Assembly: GCA_903870815.1 (NCBI GenBank)
Contig: CAIQEI010000014.1
Span: forward strand, 1 to 53,842
DNA from: an uncultured Verrucomicrobia subdivision 3 bacterium
GTDB lineage: Bacteria > Verrucomicrobiota > Verrucomicrobiia > Limisphaerales > UBA11358
Direction: 5' to 3'
DNA: 53,842 nucleotides
The position numbers and the translations under genes were made by a program. The notes under the pieces are model-generated. The model saw only the letters and a list, made by a program, of their open reading frames with translations, was not told the DNA's origin and made no database searches. Below are positions 43,664 to 51,204 of this stretch, in pieces; within the stretch, counting starts at the first letter, position 1, and every line of letters starts with the position of its first letter.

Positions 43664-44533
43664 GTGAACTGGAATATCGCCGTACCATTCGGCCCGCTGC
43701 TCCGGCTGGGCCGCGTGTCGAACCTGCCCACGGTCTGGTCCAACGGCCTGGCCGGCTGGTGGCTCGGCGGCGGCGGCAATGTCTGGAAGCTGCCGTTTTT
43801 GCTGCTCGGCCTCAGCCTGCTGTACACGGGCGGCATGTTTCTGAACGACGCATTTGACGCGGAATTTGACCGGCAGCGCCGCCCGGAACGCCCGATTCCG
43901 TCGGGGAAGATCTCCCTGAAAATGGTCTGGCGGCTCGGCTTTGGGCAGCTGGGCGCGGGAATTTTCCTGCTGCTGTTCTGCGGCCAACTGGCGGCCGGCG
44001 CGGCTTTTTTCCTGGCGCTGTTCATCCTGCTCTACAATTTCTCGCACAAGTTTTTCACGGCCGCGCCGTGGCTGATGGCCGCCTGCCGGTTCTGGGTGTA
44101 TGTCGTGGCCGGCGCGGCGGGGGCGGACGGCCTGAACGGGTGGTCCATCTATGGCGGGGCGGCCCTGGCGTTATATGTCGCGGGCTTGAGTCTGGTGGCC
44201 CGGCGCGAAAGCTATCGCGGGCCGATCCCGTTCTGGTCGCTCTACCTGCTGCTGGCCCCGGCGGTTTTGGCGATGGTGATGAACACGGGCAGCTACCGCC
44301 TGCGCGCCCTCGGCCTGACAGCGGGTTTAGGGCTGTGGCTCGCGTACTCACTACGCCCGATTTTCACGGGCAGAGCGGTCAACGTGGGCCGGCTCGTCTC
44401 CAACTTGCTGGCCGGCATCGTCCTGGTGGACTGGCTGGCAGTCGCGCCGCAATGCCCGTCCTGGCTGGGCTGGACCTGCCTCGGCTTGTTCGGCCTGACG
44501 AAGGGGCTGCAAACTTTCGTGCCGGCGACGTAG
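43664..44533 (+). CDS. UbiA-family prenyltransferase
   Basis: A 289-residue integral membrane prenyltransferase with a GTG start. The first polyprenyl-diphosphate site is NDAFDAEFDRQRRPERPIPSG (NDxxDxxxD type, about residues 60-80). Hydrophobic segments recur along the whole length, including LPFLLLGLSLLYTGG, FFLALFILLYNFSHKFF and AALALYVAGLSLVA. The second Asp-rich site of canonical UbiA/MenA is weak or replaced (ARRESYRGPIPFW). It may prenylate an aromatic ring for quinone synthesis using a chain from a synthase such as the one at 0.4-1.5 kb, or belong to an EboC-like or other UbiA branch; I cannot tell which. Confidence 0.82.
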   Translation: MNWNIAVPFGPLLRLGRVSNLPTVWSNGLAGWWLGGGGNVWKLPFLLLGLSLLYTGGMFLNDAFDAEFDRQRRPERPIPSGKISLKMVWRLGFGQLGAGIFLLLFCGQLAAGAAFFLALFILLYNFSHKFFTAAPWLMAACRFWVYVVAGAAGADGLNGWSIYGGAALALYVAGLSLVARRESYRGPIPFWSLYLLLAPAVLAMVMNTGSYRLRALGLTAGLGLWLAYSLRPIFTGRAVNVGRLVSNLLAGIVLVDWLAVAPQCPSWLGWTCLGLFGLTKGLQTFVPAT

Positions 44534-44574
44534 CCCGCGATCGAAGGTCGAAAAAGTGCCGCTGGACTGGGCCT

Positions 44575-44733
44575 CGGTTTTCCAACCGCGAAGCGGTGTC
44601 AATTGGATGGCCGTGAGTAAAACCCACGGTTGGCGAGGATTACTATTCGACCCCTGCGAGGTCGCACCGGTACTCCTGCGTCACCGTGGGCTGACGCCCA
44701 CGGCTATCCAGATTCTGTCCCTGGCGGGACAGA
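44575..44733 (+). repeat. Interspersed palindromic repeat family A, copy 2
   Basis: Shares with copy 1 (28546-28707) the left segment, a diverged CGACCCCtgcgaGGTCG, GTGGGCtgacGCCCAC and CTGTCCCtggcGGGACAG. It ends about 50 nt upstream of the cysI promoter. Confidence 0.85.
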
Positions 44734-44784
44734 TGGAAATTAGCTCCAATTGCACCCACTTCGGCGATCCGCTTCAAGGCGCAC

Positions 44785-44813
44785 TTGAACACCGGCCCGG
44801 GGCAGGTTATACT
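44785..44813 (+). promoter_or_regulatory. Strong sigma70-like promoter of the cys operon
   Basis: TTGAAC (44785-44790), a 17 nt spacer and TATACT (44808-44813). The ATG of cysI lies 12 nt further on, so the mRNA leader would be only about 5 nt. This is the best-matching promoter in the window. Confidence 0.7.
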
Positions 44814-44825
44814 GTGCGTTCGCTT

Positions 44826-46499
44826 ATGAGCGCTGAAGCCCCAGTAATATTGACGCACAACGAAGACATCAAAGAGGCGATTCCGACGCTGGCCGGCACC
44901 ATTGCGGCCACGCTGGCCAATCAGGCCGCCGTCTCCTTTTCCGGCGACGACAACCAGTTCCTGAAATTTCACGGCTGCTACCAGCAGGACGACCGCGACC
45001 AGCGCACGGACGGCAACAAAAAATTCATCATGATGGTGCGCGGACGCATTCCCGGCGGCGTGATGACGCCGAAGCAATGGCGGGTGTTCGACGAACTCGC
45101 GTGGCTTTACGCCAACAACACGCTGCGCATCACCACGCGCCAAAGCATCCAGTTCCACGGCATCGTCAAGGCGAACCTCCGGCTGGTGATAAAAAAAATC
45201 AACGAGTCCCTGCTCTCCACGCTGGCCGCGTGCGGCGACGTGAACCGCAACGTTCTCGCCCCGCCGATCCCGGCCTACACCCGGGCGCGCGAGGCGGTGT
45301 ATCGCGATTGCGTACGCGTGGCCGACGCGCTCACGCCCCAGACGCGCGCCTACCACGCCATCTGGATTGACGGTTTCCAGCTCAAAACTGACGACCCGTT
45401 CAACCAGGCCTACGTGGATCCGCTTTACGGCAAAACCTATCTGCCGCGCAAATTCAAAGTTGCGTTCGCCATCCCGCCGGTGAATGACACGGACATCTAC
45501 ACGAACTGCCTCGGCCTCATCGCCATCGTGGAGCAGGACCAGTTGCTCGGCTACAATCTCGTGGTCGGCGGCGGCATGGGCCGTTCGCACGGCAACAAGG
45601 CAACCTATCCGCGCCTCGCGAGCGAACTCGGCTTCTTCACGCCCGAACGGCTCGTGGACGTGGCGAAGGCCGTGCTCACGATTCACCGCGATTTCGGCGA
45701 CCGCACCGACCGCAAGCACGCGCGCCTCAAATACGTGGTCGAGGAACGCGGCGCGGCCTGGATGCGCGCCGAGGTCGAGCAACGCGCCGGCATCAAATTG
45801 GAACCGCCGCGCGAAATCAAATTCACGACGACCGCCGACCTCCTCGGCTGGCACCAAAGCGTGGACGGGAAAAATTTCTTCTCGCTATTTGTCGAGAACG
45901 GCCGCGTCAAGAACGAAAAAAAAATCGCCCTGCGTGAAATCGCGGAGCAATTTCCGCAAATCGAGTTCCGCCTGACCACCAATCAGAACGTCGTCCTCGC
46001 GAATGTCAGTGATGCGGACCGGGCCGGCATCAACGCCGTGTTTGCCGCGCACCAGATTCCGGTGGAAAACCAGGCCGCAATTCTGCACGCCGGCTCGATG
46101 GCCTGCCCCTCACTGCCGACCTGCGGCCTCGCGCTGGCGGAATCCGAACGCGCGCTGCCCGGCATCATTGACCGCATTGAGAAGCTGGCGGGCGACCTGG
46201 GCCTGGGCGCGGAAGAAATCGTCATCCGCTCGACCGGCTGCCCGAACGGCTGCGCGCGGCCGTACATGGCGGAAATCGGTTTCGTCGGCAAGGCGCCGGG
46301 CCGTTACCAGGTCTGGCTCGGCGGCAACGCCGCCGGCACGCGGCTCAACCGCGTCTGGAAGGAAACGCTGAAAGACGCCGACCTGGAAAAGGAATTGCAG
46401 CCGGTGCTGGCGCGCTTTGCGAAGGAACGCCACGCCGGGGAACGCTTCGGGGACTGGAGCGACCGCGTGCTCTTGAACGAACCATCCGCCAAGAACTGA
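44826..46499 (+). CDS. cysI: Assimilatory sulfite (nitrite/sulfite) reductase hemoprotein
   Basis: Siroheme and [4Fe-4S] enzyme that reduces sulfite to sulfide by six electrons; 557 residues, standard length. The N-terminal half has EFLKFHG-like DNQFLKFHGCYQQDDRDQR, MMVRGRIPGG and LRITTRQSIQFHGIVK. The cluster ligands are CPSLPTC (Cys-x5-Cys) and STGCPNGCARPY (Cys-x3-Cys). The ATG at 44826 starts the family-like sequence LTHNEDIKEA; the longer frame upstream runs through a palindromic repeat and is not coding. No cysJ flavoprotein is adjacent, so the electron donor may be ferredoxin or a separate reductase. A cysH-like gene follows after 4 nt. Confidence 0.93.
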   Translation: MSAEAPVILTHNEDIKEAIPTLAGTIAATLANQAAVSFSGDDNQFLKFHGCYQQDDRDQRTDGNKKFIMMVRGRIPGGVMTPKQWRVFDELAWLYANNTLRITTRQSIQFHGIVKANLRLVIKKINESLLSTLAACGDVNRNVLAPPIPAYTRAREAVYRDCVRVADALTPQTRAYHAIWIDGFQLKTDDPFNQAYVDPLYGKTYLPRKFKVAFAIPPVNDTDIYTNCLGLIAIVEQDQLLGYNLVVGGGMGRSHGNKATYPRLASELGFFTPERLVDVAKAVLTIHRDFGDRTDRKHARLKYVVEERGAAWMRAEVEQRAGIKLEPPREIKFTTTADLLGWHQSVDGKNFFSLFVENGRVKNEKKIALREIAEQFPQIEFRLTTNQNVVLANVSDADRAGINAVFAAHQIPVENQAAILHAGSMACPSLPTCGLALAESERALPGIIDRIEKLAGDLGLGAEEIVIRSTGCPNGCARPYMAEIGFVGKAPGRYQVWLGGNAAGTRLNRVWKETLKDADLEKELQPVLARFAKERHAGERFGDWSDRVLLNEPSAKN

Positions 46500-46503
46500 G
46501 CGC

Positions 46504-47172
46504 ATGACCCCCGATCAAATCACGCAGGCAAACAAGGAACTGCGCGGCAAGCCGCCGTTGGAAATCATCCGCTGGGCAATTGGCCAAGCGAAAGGTCGCG
46601 CCATTGTCTCGACGAATTTCCGGCCTTACGAGGCGGTGATTCTTCACTTGGTGACGCAGGTGCAACCGGACATTCCGGTGCTGTGGGTGGATCACGGCTA
46701 CAATCGCGCGGCGACTTACACGCACGCCGAACTGGTCAAAAAGCGGCTCCAGCTAAACCTCAAAGCTTACCTTCCGGAAGTAACCGCCGCGCATTACGAC
46801 GCCGCGTTCGGCGGGATGCCGGAGCCGACGCCGGAAAATGAGGACCGCATCAAGGCGTTCAGCACGGCGATGAAGCTGGAGCCCTTCCAGCGCGGCATGA
46901 AAGAGCTCGCGCCGACCGTGTGGCTCACCGCGCTGCGCCAGGTGCAGAACCCCAACCGCGCCGGCCTCGACATCGTGAGCGAGGACAAGAATTTCAATTC
47001 CCTCAAGGTCAGCCCGCTGTTTTACTGGAGCGACGCGGACATGGAAAAACACCTCGCCCAGCATCATTTGCCGAACGAGTGGGATTATTTTGATCCGGCA
47101 AAGGCGGACGAGAAACGGGAGTGCGGCCTGCACGCCAGCTGGGGCGGCGAGAAGCTGGGAGCTGGAGTCTAG
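46504..47172 (+). CDS. cysH: Divergent CysH-family (phospho)adenylyl-sulfate reductase-like protein
   Basis: A 222-residue protein of the PAPS/APS reductase family. The core matches CysH: IVSTNFRPYEAVILHLV, QPDIPVLWVDHGY, LQLNLKAYLPE, WLTALRQVQNPNRAGL, FYWSDADMEKHLAQH and the catalytic KRECGLH near the end. It lacks the second cysteine pairs that bind the iron-sulfur cluster in APS reductases. It also differs at PAPS-contacting places: FG becomes FR, TGYLFPET is replaced by HGYNRAAT, RREQS by RQVQN, and the GDxHTT segment is missing. So substrate or activity may differ. The last residues and the TAG stop fall within or next to the left inverted repeat of the inserted cassette. Confidence 0.78.
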   Translation: MTPDQITQANKELRGKPPLEIIRWAIGQAKGRAIVSTNFRPYEAVILHLVTQVQPDIPVLWVDHGYNRAATYTHAELVKKRLQLNLKAYLPEVTAAHYDAAFGGMPEPTPENEDRIKAFSTAMKLEPFQRGMKELAPTVWLTALRQVQNPNRAGLDIVSEDKNFNSLKVSPLFYWSDADMEKHLAQHHLPNEWDYFDPAKADEKRECGLHASWGGEKLGAGV

Positions 47173-47631
47173 GATCTGGCGTCTGGGGAAAACCAATTCC
47201 CCGGGCCCAAGATGCCAAATCCCAAACCCAATTTATATGGGCGAGTCGTTTGAAAATTCGGAAGCGTGGATGTCGGCCCGAGTGTTGACGAACGAAGTCT
47301 ATTCGCTTTGCCAACGCGAACCACTATCACGCGATTTTGGATTGCGCGACCAGTTTCAACGGGCGGCGGTTTCAGTTATGAATAACGTCGCGGAAGGTTG
47401 GGAAAGCATGCACGTTGCGGAAAAGCGCCAAGCGTATAACATAGCCCGCAGATCATACGGCGAAGTCCGCTCCATGACTTATGTGCTGCTCGACAACAAA
47501 TTTGTGAACACCAACGAATCATCAAAGCTGCTGGCGCAATACGTTCAAACCGGCAAGCTCATCAGCGGCCTGATCCGGTCTTTAGGCAACCGATGAAGCA
47601 CCCCGAAGCCCAGACGCCAGACCCAAGACCC
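47165..47631 (+). mobile_element. Four-helix-bundle cassette with 23 bp terminal inverted repeats
   Basis: The arms 47165-47187 and 47609-47631 are inverted repeats matching at 20 of 23 positions, with a perfect inner 13-mer (TCTGGCGTCTGGG and its complement). They enclose a single ORF for an S23-type four-helix protein. The left arm contains the cysH stop codon and the right arm ends 5 nt before the cysD start, so the cassette fills the intergenic space. S23-type ORFs are best known from intervening sequences in 23S rRNA, where the flanks pair and are cut by RNase III; whether this cassette behaves likewise is unknown. Confidence 0.65.
47237..47596 (+). CDS. Four helix bundle protein (S23/IVS-encoded family)
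   Basis: A 119-residue all-helical protein. The ATG at 47237 gives MGESFENSEAWMSARVL; longer in-frame sequence overlaps cysH. Family features are SRDFGLRDQFQRAAVSVMNNVAEGW and the helix AYNIARRSYGEVRSMTYVLLDNKF, followed by LLAQYVQTGKLISGLIRSL. Related proteins occur inside 23S rRNA intervening sequences of Leptospira and others and as free ORFs, and form pentameric bundles; their role is unsettled, and nucleic acid binding has been suggested. It is inserted between cysH and cysD, has no evident metabolic link to them, and has its own inverted-repeat borders. Confidence 0.9.
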   Translation: MGESFENSEAWMSARVLTNEVYSLCQREPLSRDFGLRDQFQRAAVSVMNNVAEGWESMHVAEKRQAYNIARRSYGEVRSMTYVLLDNKFVNTNESSKLLAQYVQTGKLISGLIRSLGNR

Positions 47632-47636
47632 ATTTC

Positions 47637-48575
47637 ATGAGCAGTTATCATTTAGACCATCTGCAATACCTGGAGACGGAAGCGATTCACATCATGCGTG
47701 AGGTCGCGGCCGAGTTTGAGCGCCCCACCCTGCTCTTTTCCGGCGGCAAGGACTCCATCTGCCTGCTGCGCCTCGCGGAAAAGGCGTTCCGCCCGTCCGA
47801 CCTCCCGATGCCGTTTCTAAACGTCGAGACCGGCCACGAATTTCCCGAGTTGATTGAATTCCGCGACCGGCGCGCGAAGGAACTCGGCGCGAAACTGATT
47901 GTCCGCACCGTGGATCAAGTCGTCGCCAACGGCACGGTTATGCTTTCAAAAACCGAAATCAGCCGCAATAAGCTACAGATTCCTGTGCTACTCGGGGCGA
48001 TTGAGGAATTTCAATTCGATTGCGCCATCGGCGGCGCGCGCCGCGACGAGGAAAAGGCCCGCGCCAAGGAACGCTTTTTCAGCTTCCGCGACAGTTTCGG
48101 CCAATGGGATCCGAAGAACCAGCGGCCGGAGATCTGGAATCTGTACAACGCCAAGCTGAATCCCGGCGAGAACATGCGCGTTTTTCCGCTCTCGAACTGG
48201 ACGGAAATGGACGTTTGGGAATATATCAAACGGGAAAAACTGGAAGTGCCCAGCATCTATTTCAGCCATGAACGCGAGTGCTTCCGTCGTGGCGGCCAGT
48301 GGCTGCCGGTGCCGCCGCCGCATACCGACACCGCCACGCCCGATCCCTATGACGGCGCCCGGCCCAAACCGAATGAGCCGGTAAAGACCATGATTGTCCG
48401 CGTCCGCACCATCGCCGACATGATCAGCACCGGCATGATCGAATCGAAGGCCTATACGGTGGACGACATCATCGCCGAGGTCAGCGCCGCGCGCGTAACC
48501 GAACGCGGCACCCGCGCCGATGACAAGGCCAGCGAAGCCGCAATGGAAGACCGGAAAAAAGCGGGGTATTTTTGA
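47637..48575 (+). CDS. cysD: Sulfate adenylyltransferase subunit 2
   Basis: Catalytic ATP-sulfurylase subunit that forms APS from sulfate and ATP, 312 residues. The PP-loop SGGKDS lies at 35-40. Other family signatures are NVETGHEFPELIEFRD, CAIGGARRDEEKARAKERFFSFRD, PLSNWTEMDVWEYI, IYFSHER and TVDDIIAEVSAARVTERGTRADD (conserved as short blocks), ending in RKKAGYF. It needs the GTPase CysN, encoded 110 bp downstream. The ATG follows 5 nt after the right arm of the four-helix cassette, so its natural upstream region has been replaced; translation may depend on read-through transcription from cysI. Confidence 0.96.
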   Translation: MSSYHLDHLQYLETEAIHIMREVAAEFERPTLLFSGGKDSICLLRLAEKAFRPSDLPMPFLNVETGHEFPELIEFRDRRAKELGAKLIVRTVDQVVANGTVMLSKTEISRNKLQIPVLLGAIEEFQFDCAIGGARRDEEKARAKERFFSFRDSFGQWDPKNQRPEIWNLYNAKLNPGENMRVFPLSNWTEMDVWEYIKREKLEVPSIYFSHERECFRRGGQWLPVPPPHTDTATPDPYDGARPKPNEPVKTMIVRVRTIADMISTGMIESKAYTVDDIIAEVSAARVTERGTRADDKASEAAMEDRKKAGYF

Positions 48576-48576
48576 A

Positions 48577-48646
48577 CCACAGATTTACACAGATGAACAC
48601 AGATTTTTCAGAACACATTCAGGCCGGATGGCCGTTTGGCATCCGG
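48577..48646. repeat. CACAGAT triple motif and hairpin between cysD and cysN
   Basis: Three spaced CACAGAT units within 48577-48607 are followed by a perfect hairpin with arms CCGGATG (48624-48630) and CATCCGG (48640-48646). The CACAGAT triplet resembles a common interspersed motif of this lineage. No gene lies in this 110 bp gap. Confidence 0.6.
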
Positions 48647-48685
48647 GTATATCGTTGTGTATCCATGGTTAAATAACTTTCTGCC

Positions 48686-50005
48686 ATGCCTCATCCACAG
48701 CATCCCATTGAACTGCTCCGCTTCAACACCTGCGGGTCGGTTGACGACGGCAAGTCCACGCTCATCGGCCGGCTGCTTTATGATTCCAAGAATTTGATGG
48801 AGGATCAAATCGAGGCGCTCGAACGCTCCGCGGACATCACCGGCGGCGGCCAGATCAATCTCGCGAATCTCACCGACGGCCTCCGCGCGGAACGTGAACA
48901 GGGCATCACGATTGACGTGGCGTATCGCTATTTTGCCACGCCCAAGCGCAAATTCATCGTCGCGGACACACCGGGGCACGTCCAATACACCCGCAACATG
49001 GTCACGGGCGCCTCGACCGCGAACTTGTCCATCGTGCTGGTGGACGCGCGGCAGGGCGTCATCGAACAGACGCGCCGGCACACTTACATCGCGGCCCTGC
49101 TGGGCATTCCCCATCTGGTCATCGCCGTCAACAAGATGGATCTGGTGGACTGGAAGGAAGAGCGTTTTCAGGAAATCCGCGATGAAATCGAGGATTTCCT
49201 GCCCAAGCTCGGCGCGTTCCGTGATGTGAAATTCATTCCGCTGAGCGCGTTGAACGGCGACAACGTCGTCGATCTCTCCCCGTCCTGCAAATGGTACGGC
49301 GGACCGACGTTGCTGGATCATCTCGAGACAGTCCATATCGCCAGCGACCGGAATCTCAACACGTTCCGCTTCCCGGTGCAATGGGTCAACCGGCCCAATG
49401 ATCCGACGAACCGGCAACTGCACGACTTTCGCGGCTTGAGCGGCCAGATCGCCAGCGGCATCGTGCGCAAAGGCCAGGAAGTGATCGGATTGCCCGCCGG
49501 CATCAAGACCCGGATCAAGGAAATCTGGACGTACGACGGCCAACAGGACGAGGCCTTCTGCCCACAGTCGGTGACCCTTTGCCTGGAGCACGACATTGAC
49601 ATCAGCCGCGGCGACATGCTCGTGGGCGTGGAAAATCTTCCGGGCCGCAGCTCGGAATTGTCGGCGCAAGTCTGCTGGATGCACCAGCGCCCGCTGCAGC
49701 CCGGCAAAAAATATCTGCTCAAGCACGCCACGCAGACCGTCCAAGCCATCGTCACCAAGCTGGATAGCCGGATCAACATGACGACGCTCGAACCGGAACC
49801 GGATCCGGCCGCGCTGGCGATCAACGACATCGGCGGCATCCGGGTGAAGACGGCCCGACCGCTTATTTTCGACGGCTACACCACCAATCACCTGACCGGC
49901 GCGTTCATCCTGATCGAGCCGGGCACGAACGCGACGGTGGCGGCGGGCATGCTGACCGCGCCCACCGAAGCGGTACGGCCGGAATACAGCGATTTTGCGA
50001 TCTGA
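48686..50005 (+). CDS. cysN: Sulfate adenylyltransferase subunit 1 (GTPase)
   Basis: GTPase subunit that drives ATP-sulfurylase, 439 residues, with the elongation-factor-like G domain: G1 GSVDDGKS at 17-24, G3 DTPGHVQYTRNM near 95-106, G4 NKMDLVDW near 150. Domains II and III follow with FRFPVQWVNRPN, GQIASGIVRKGQEV and FILIEPGTNATVAAG. The length shows it lacks the APS-kinase (CysC) domain that some CysN proteins carry. It is preceded by a non-coding 110 bp gap after cysD and followed by two hairpins and a repeat family A copy. Confidence 0.95.
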   Translation: MPHPQHPIELLRFNTCGSVDDGKSTLIGRLLYDSKNLMEDQIEALERSADITGGGQINLANLTDGLRAEREQGITIDVAYRYFATPKRKFIVADTPGHVQYTRNMVTGASTANLSIVLVDARQGVIEQTRRHTYIAALLGIPHLVIAVNKMDLVDWKEERFQEIRDEIEDFLPKLGAFRDVKFIPLSALNGDNVVDLSPSCKWYGGPTLLDHLETVHIASDRNLNTFRFPVQWVNRPNDPTNRQLHDFRGLSGQIASGIVRKGQEVIGLPAGIKTRIKEIWTYDGQQDEAFCPQSVTLCLEHDIDISRGDMLVGVENLPGRSSELSAQVCWMHQRPLQPGKKYLLKHATQTVQAIVTKLDSRINMTTLEPEPDPAALAINDIGGIRVKTARPLIFDGYTTNHLTGAFILIEPGTNATVAAGMLTAPTEAVRPEYSDFAI

Positions 50006-50022
50006 TCGCCGGTCGGCATGAA

Positions 50023-50068
50023 CCGGCGACGGGAAAGTCGCCGGAACCCGCAGGCAGGAAAGCCTGCG
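50023..50068. repeat. Two adjacent hairpins after cysN
   Basis: CCGGCGAC-gggaaa-GTCGCCGG (50023-50044) and CGCAGGC-aggaaa-GCCTGCG (50049-50068) are perfect stems with purine-rich loops. There is no T-run, so they are more likely RNA-stabilising or repeat elements than intrinsic terminators. Confidence 0.6.
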
Positions 50069-50076
50069 ATTTAGTG

Positions 50077-50172
50077 TGATGAATAATTCGACCCCGGCGG
50101 GGTCGCACCGGTATTTCTGCGTCACCGCGGGCTGACGCCCACGGGTATCCCTGTTCTGTCCCTTCGGGACAG
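50077..50172 (+). repeat. Interspersed palindromic repeat family A, copy 3 (left part missing)
   Basis: Contains CGACCCCggcGGGGTCG, a CGGGCtgacGCCCACG variant and CTGTCCCttcGGGACAG, in the same order and orientation as copies 1 and 2, but lacks the left third. Confidence 0.85.
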
Positions 50173-50224
50173 TTTAGAACAGTGTTCAGATGCACCCTCT
50201 GTGTTCGCACCGGAAATTCACCGC

Positions 50225-50253
50225 TCGCCAGGCGCGGTTCGGTCAACTAAAAT
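50225..50253 (+). promoter_or_regulatory. Candidate leaderless promoter of the DHH gene
   Basis: TCGCCA (50225-50230), a 17 nt spacer and TAAAAT (50248-50253), then 7 nt to the ATG at 50261. The -35 lies in the 14-mer shared with the UbiA-family gene. Confidence 0.5.
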
Positions 50254-50260
50254 TCCGGCC

Positions 50261-51196
50261 ATGCTGACGCTGCCCAAGCCGGAAGTCATTATCACCCATG
50301 AGAGCGACCTCGACGGCTTCGTTGCCGGCCTACTGCTTCAGCGGCTGGCGAAGCAACTCTACGGCGAGACCGTTCCGCTGCAGGCATATCACTATAATTT
50401 CTGGAAGCAGCGCGACCTGCGCGAAAATTCGGCCTGGGTGGCGGACTTCACGTTCGAAACCCGCATGGACCGGCAGGACTGGCTGGTCGTGGATCACCAT
50501 GTCACCGAGGTCGCGCCGAAAAACGCGCACCTGGACCACGACGTGAACAAATCCGCCGGGCTGCTGGCCTATGAATTATGCCAGAAAAATGCCCTCGGCT
50601 CCCCCGAACTCGACCGGATTGTGCATCTGAACAACGTGGCGGACCTGTTTTTGGAGAACGACCCGGACTTTGAAATCGCCGGCGATTACGCGGGGCTGGT
50701 GAAAGTTTATTCGTTCTGGACCCTGCACACGCTCATCGGGGGGGAACTGGAAAAACTGATCGATCACCCGCTGCTGGAGGTGATGGCGGCGAAACGGCGC
50801 GTGGAAGATCCCATCGGTTTCGAGTGGAGCAAAAAAAACGTTTCCGAAATCTCAGCGACGGTCGGCTTCGTGGACAACATCGTCGGCAACACCAACCAGA
50901 TCGTTCATCAACTGCTGGAGCGCGGCGCGACGAAATACACGGTGCTGGTGACGCTGTTCCGGCGGTCCAACGCAATTTTTGCCAGCTTCCGCAGCCGCAA
51001 CGGCGAGGCGCGCAAGATCGCCGAGAAATTCCAGGGCGGCGGCCACGCGAACGCGGCGGGGGCGATCCTGCCCAAGTCCATCCGCACGGTGGCGGACGGC
51101 GTGGATTTTCTCCGGCTGATGCTCAACGCCAAACCCGAGGCCGGCTTGAACAACCTGGAAAGTCTGTTCGCCGGGATCGAGGCCGGGAAGCGGTGA
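50261..51196 (+). CDS. DHH-family phosphoesterase
   Basis: A 311-residue phosphoesterase of the DHH/DHHA1 superfamily, related to NrnA-type nano-RNases and bacterial oligo- or cyclic-dinucleotide phosphodiesterases. Metal motifs are THESDLDG at 12-19, ADFTFE, and VVDHH (Asp78, His79, His80); the DHHA1 substrate motif GGGHANAAGA appears near 268. The ATG at 50261 is preferred over 50201 because the promoter pair sits between them and the family N-terminus begins with PKPEVIITHESD. The precise substrate is not readable from the sequence. It lies upstream of the RNase PH gene, 45 nt apart, a link that fits RNA turnover. Confidence 0.83.
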   Translation: MLTLPKPEVIITHESDLDGFVAGLLLQRLAKQLYGETVPLQAYHYNFWKQRDLRENSAWVADFTFETRMDRQDWLVVDHHVTEVAPKNAHLDHDVNKSAGLLAYELCQKNALGSPELDRIVHLNNVADLFLENDPDFEIAGDYAGLVKVYSFWTLHTLIGGELEKLIDHPLLEVMAAKRRVEDPIGFEWSKKNVSEISATVGFVDNIVGNTNQIVHQLLERGATKYTVLVTLFRRSNAIFASFRSRNGEARKIAEKFQGGGHANAAGAILPKSIRTVADGVDFLRLMLNAKPEAGLNNLESLFAGIEAGKR

Positions 51197-51204
51197 ATCA
51201 CGAT

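Noticed and set aside
48608-50125. 505-residue antisense frame opposite cysN, and a 404-residue one opposite cysI (44643-45857)
   Set aside because: Both are shadow frames; the sense strands encode clear CysN and CysI.
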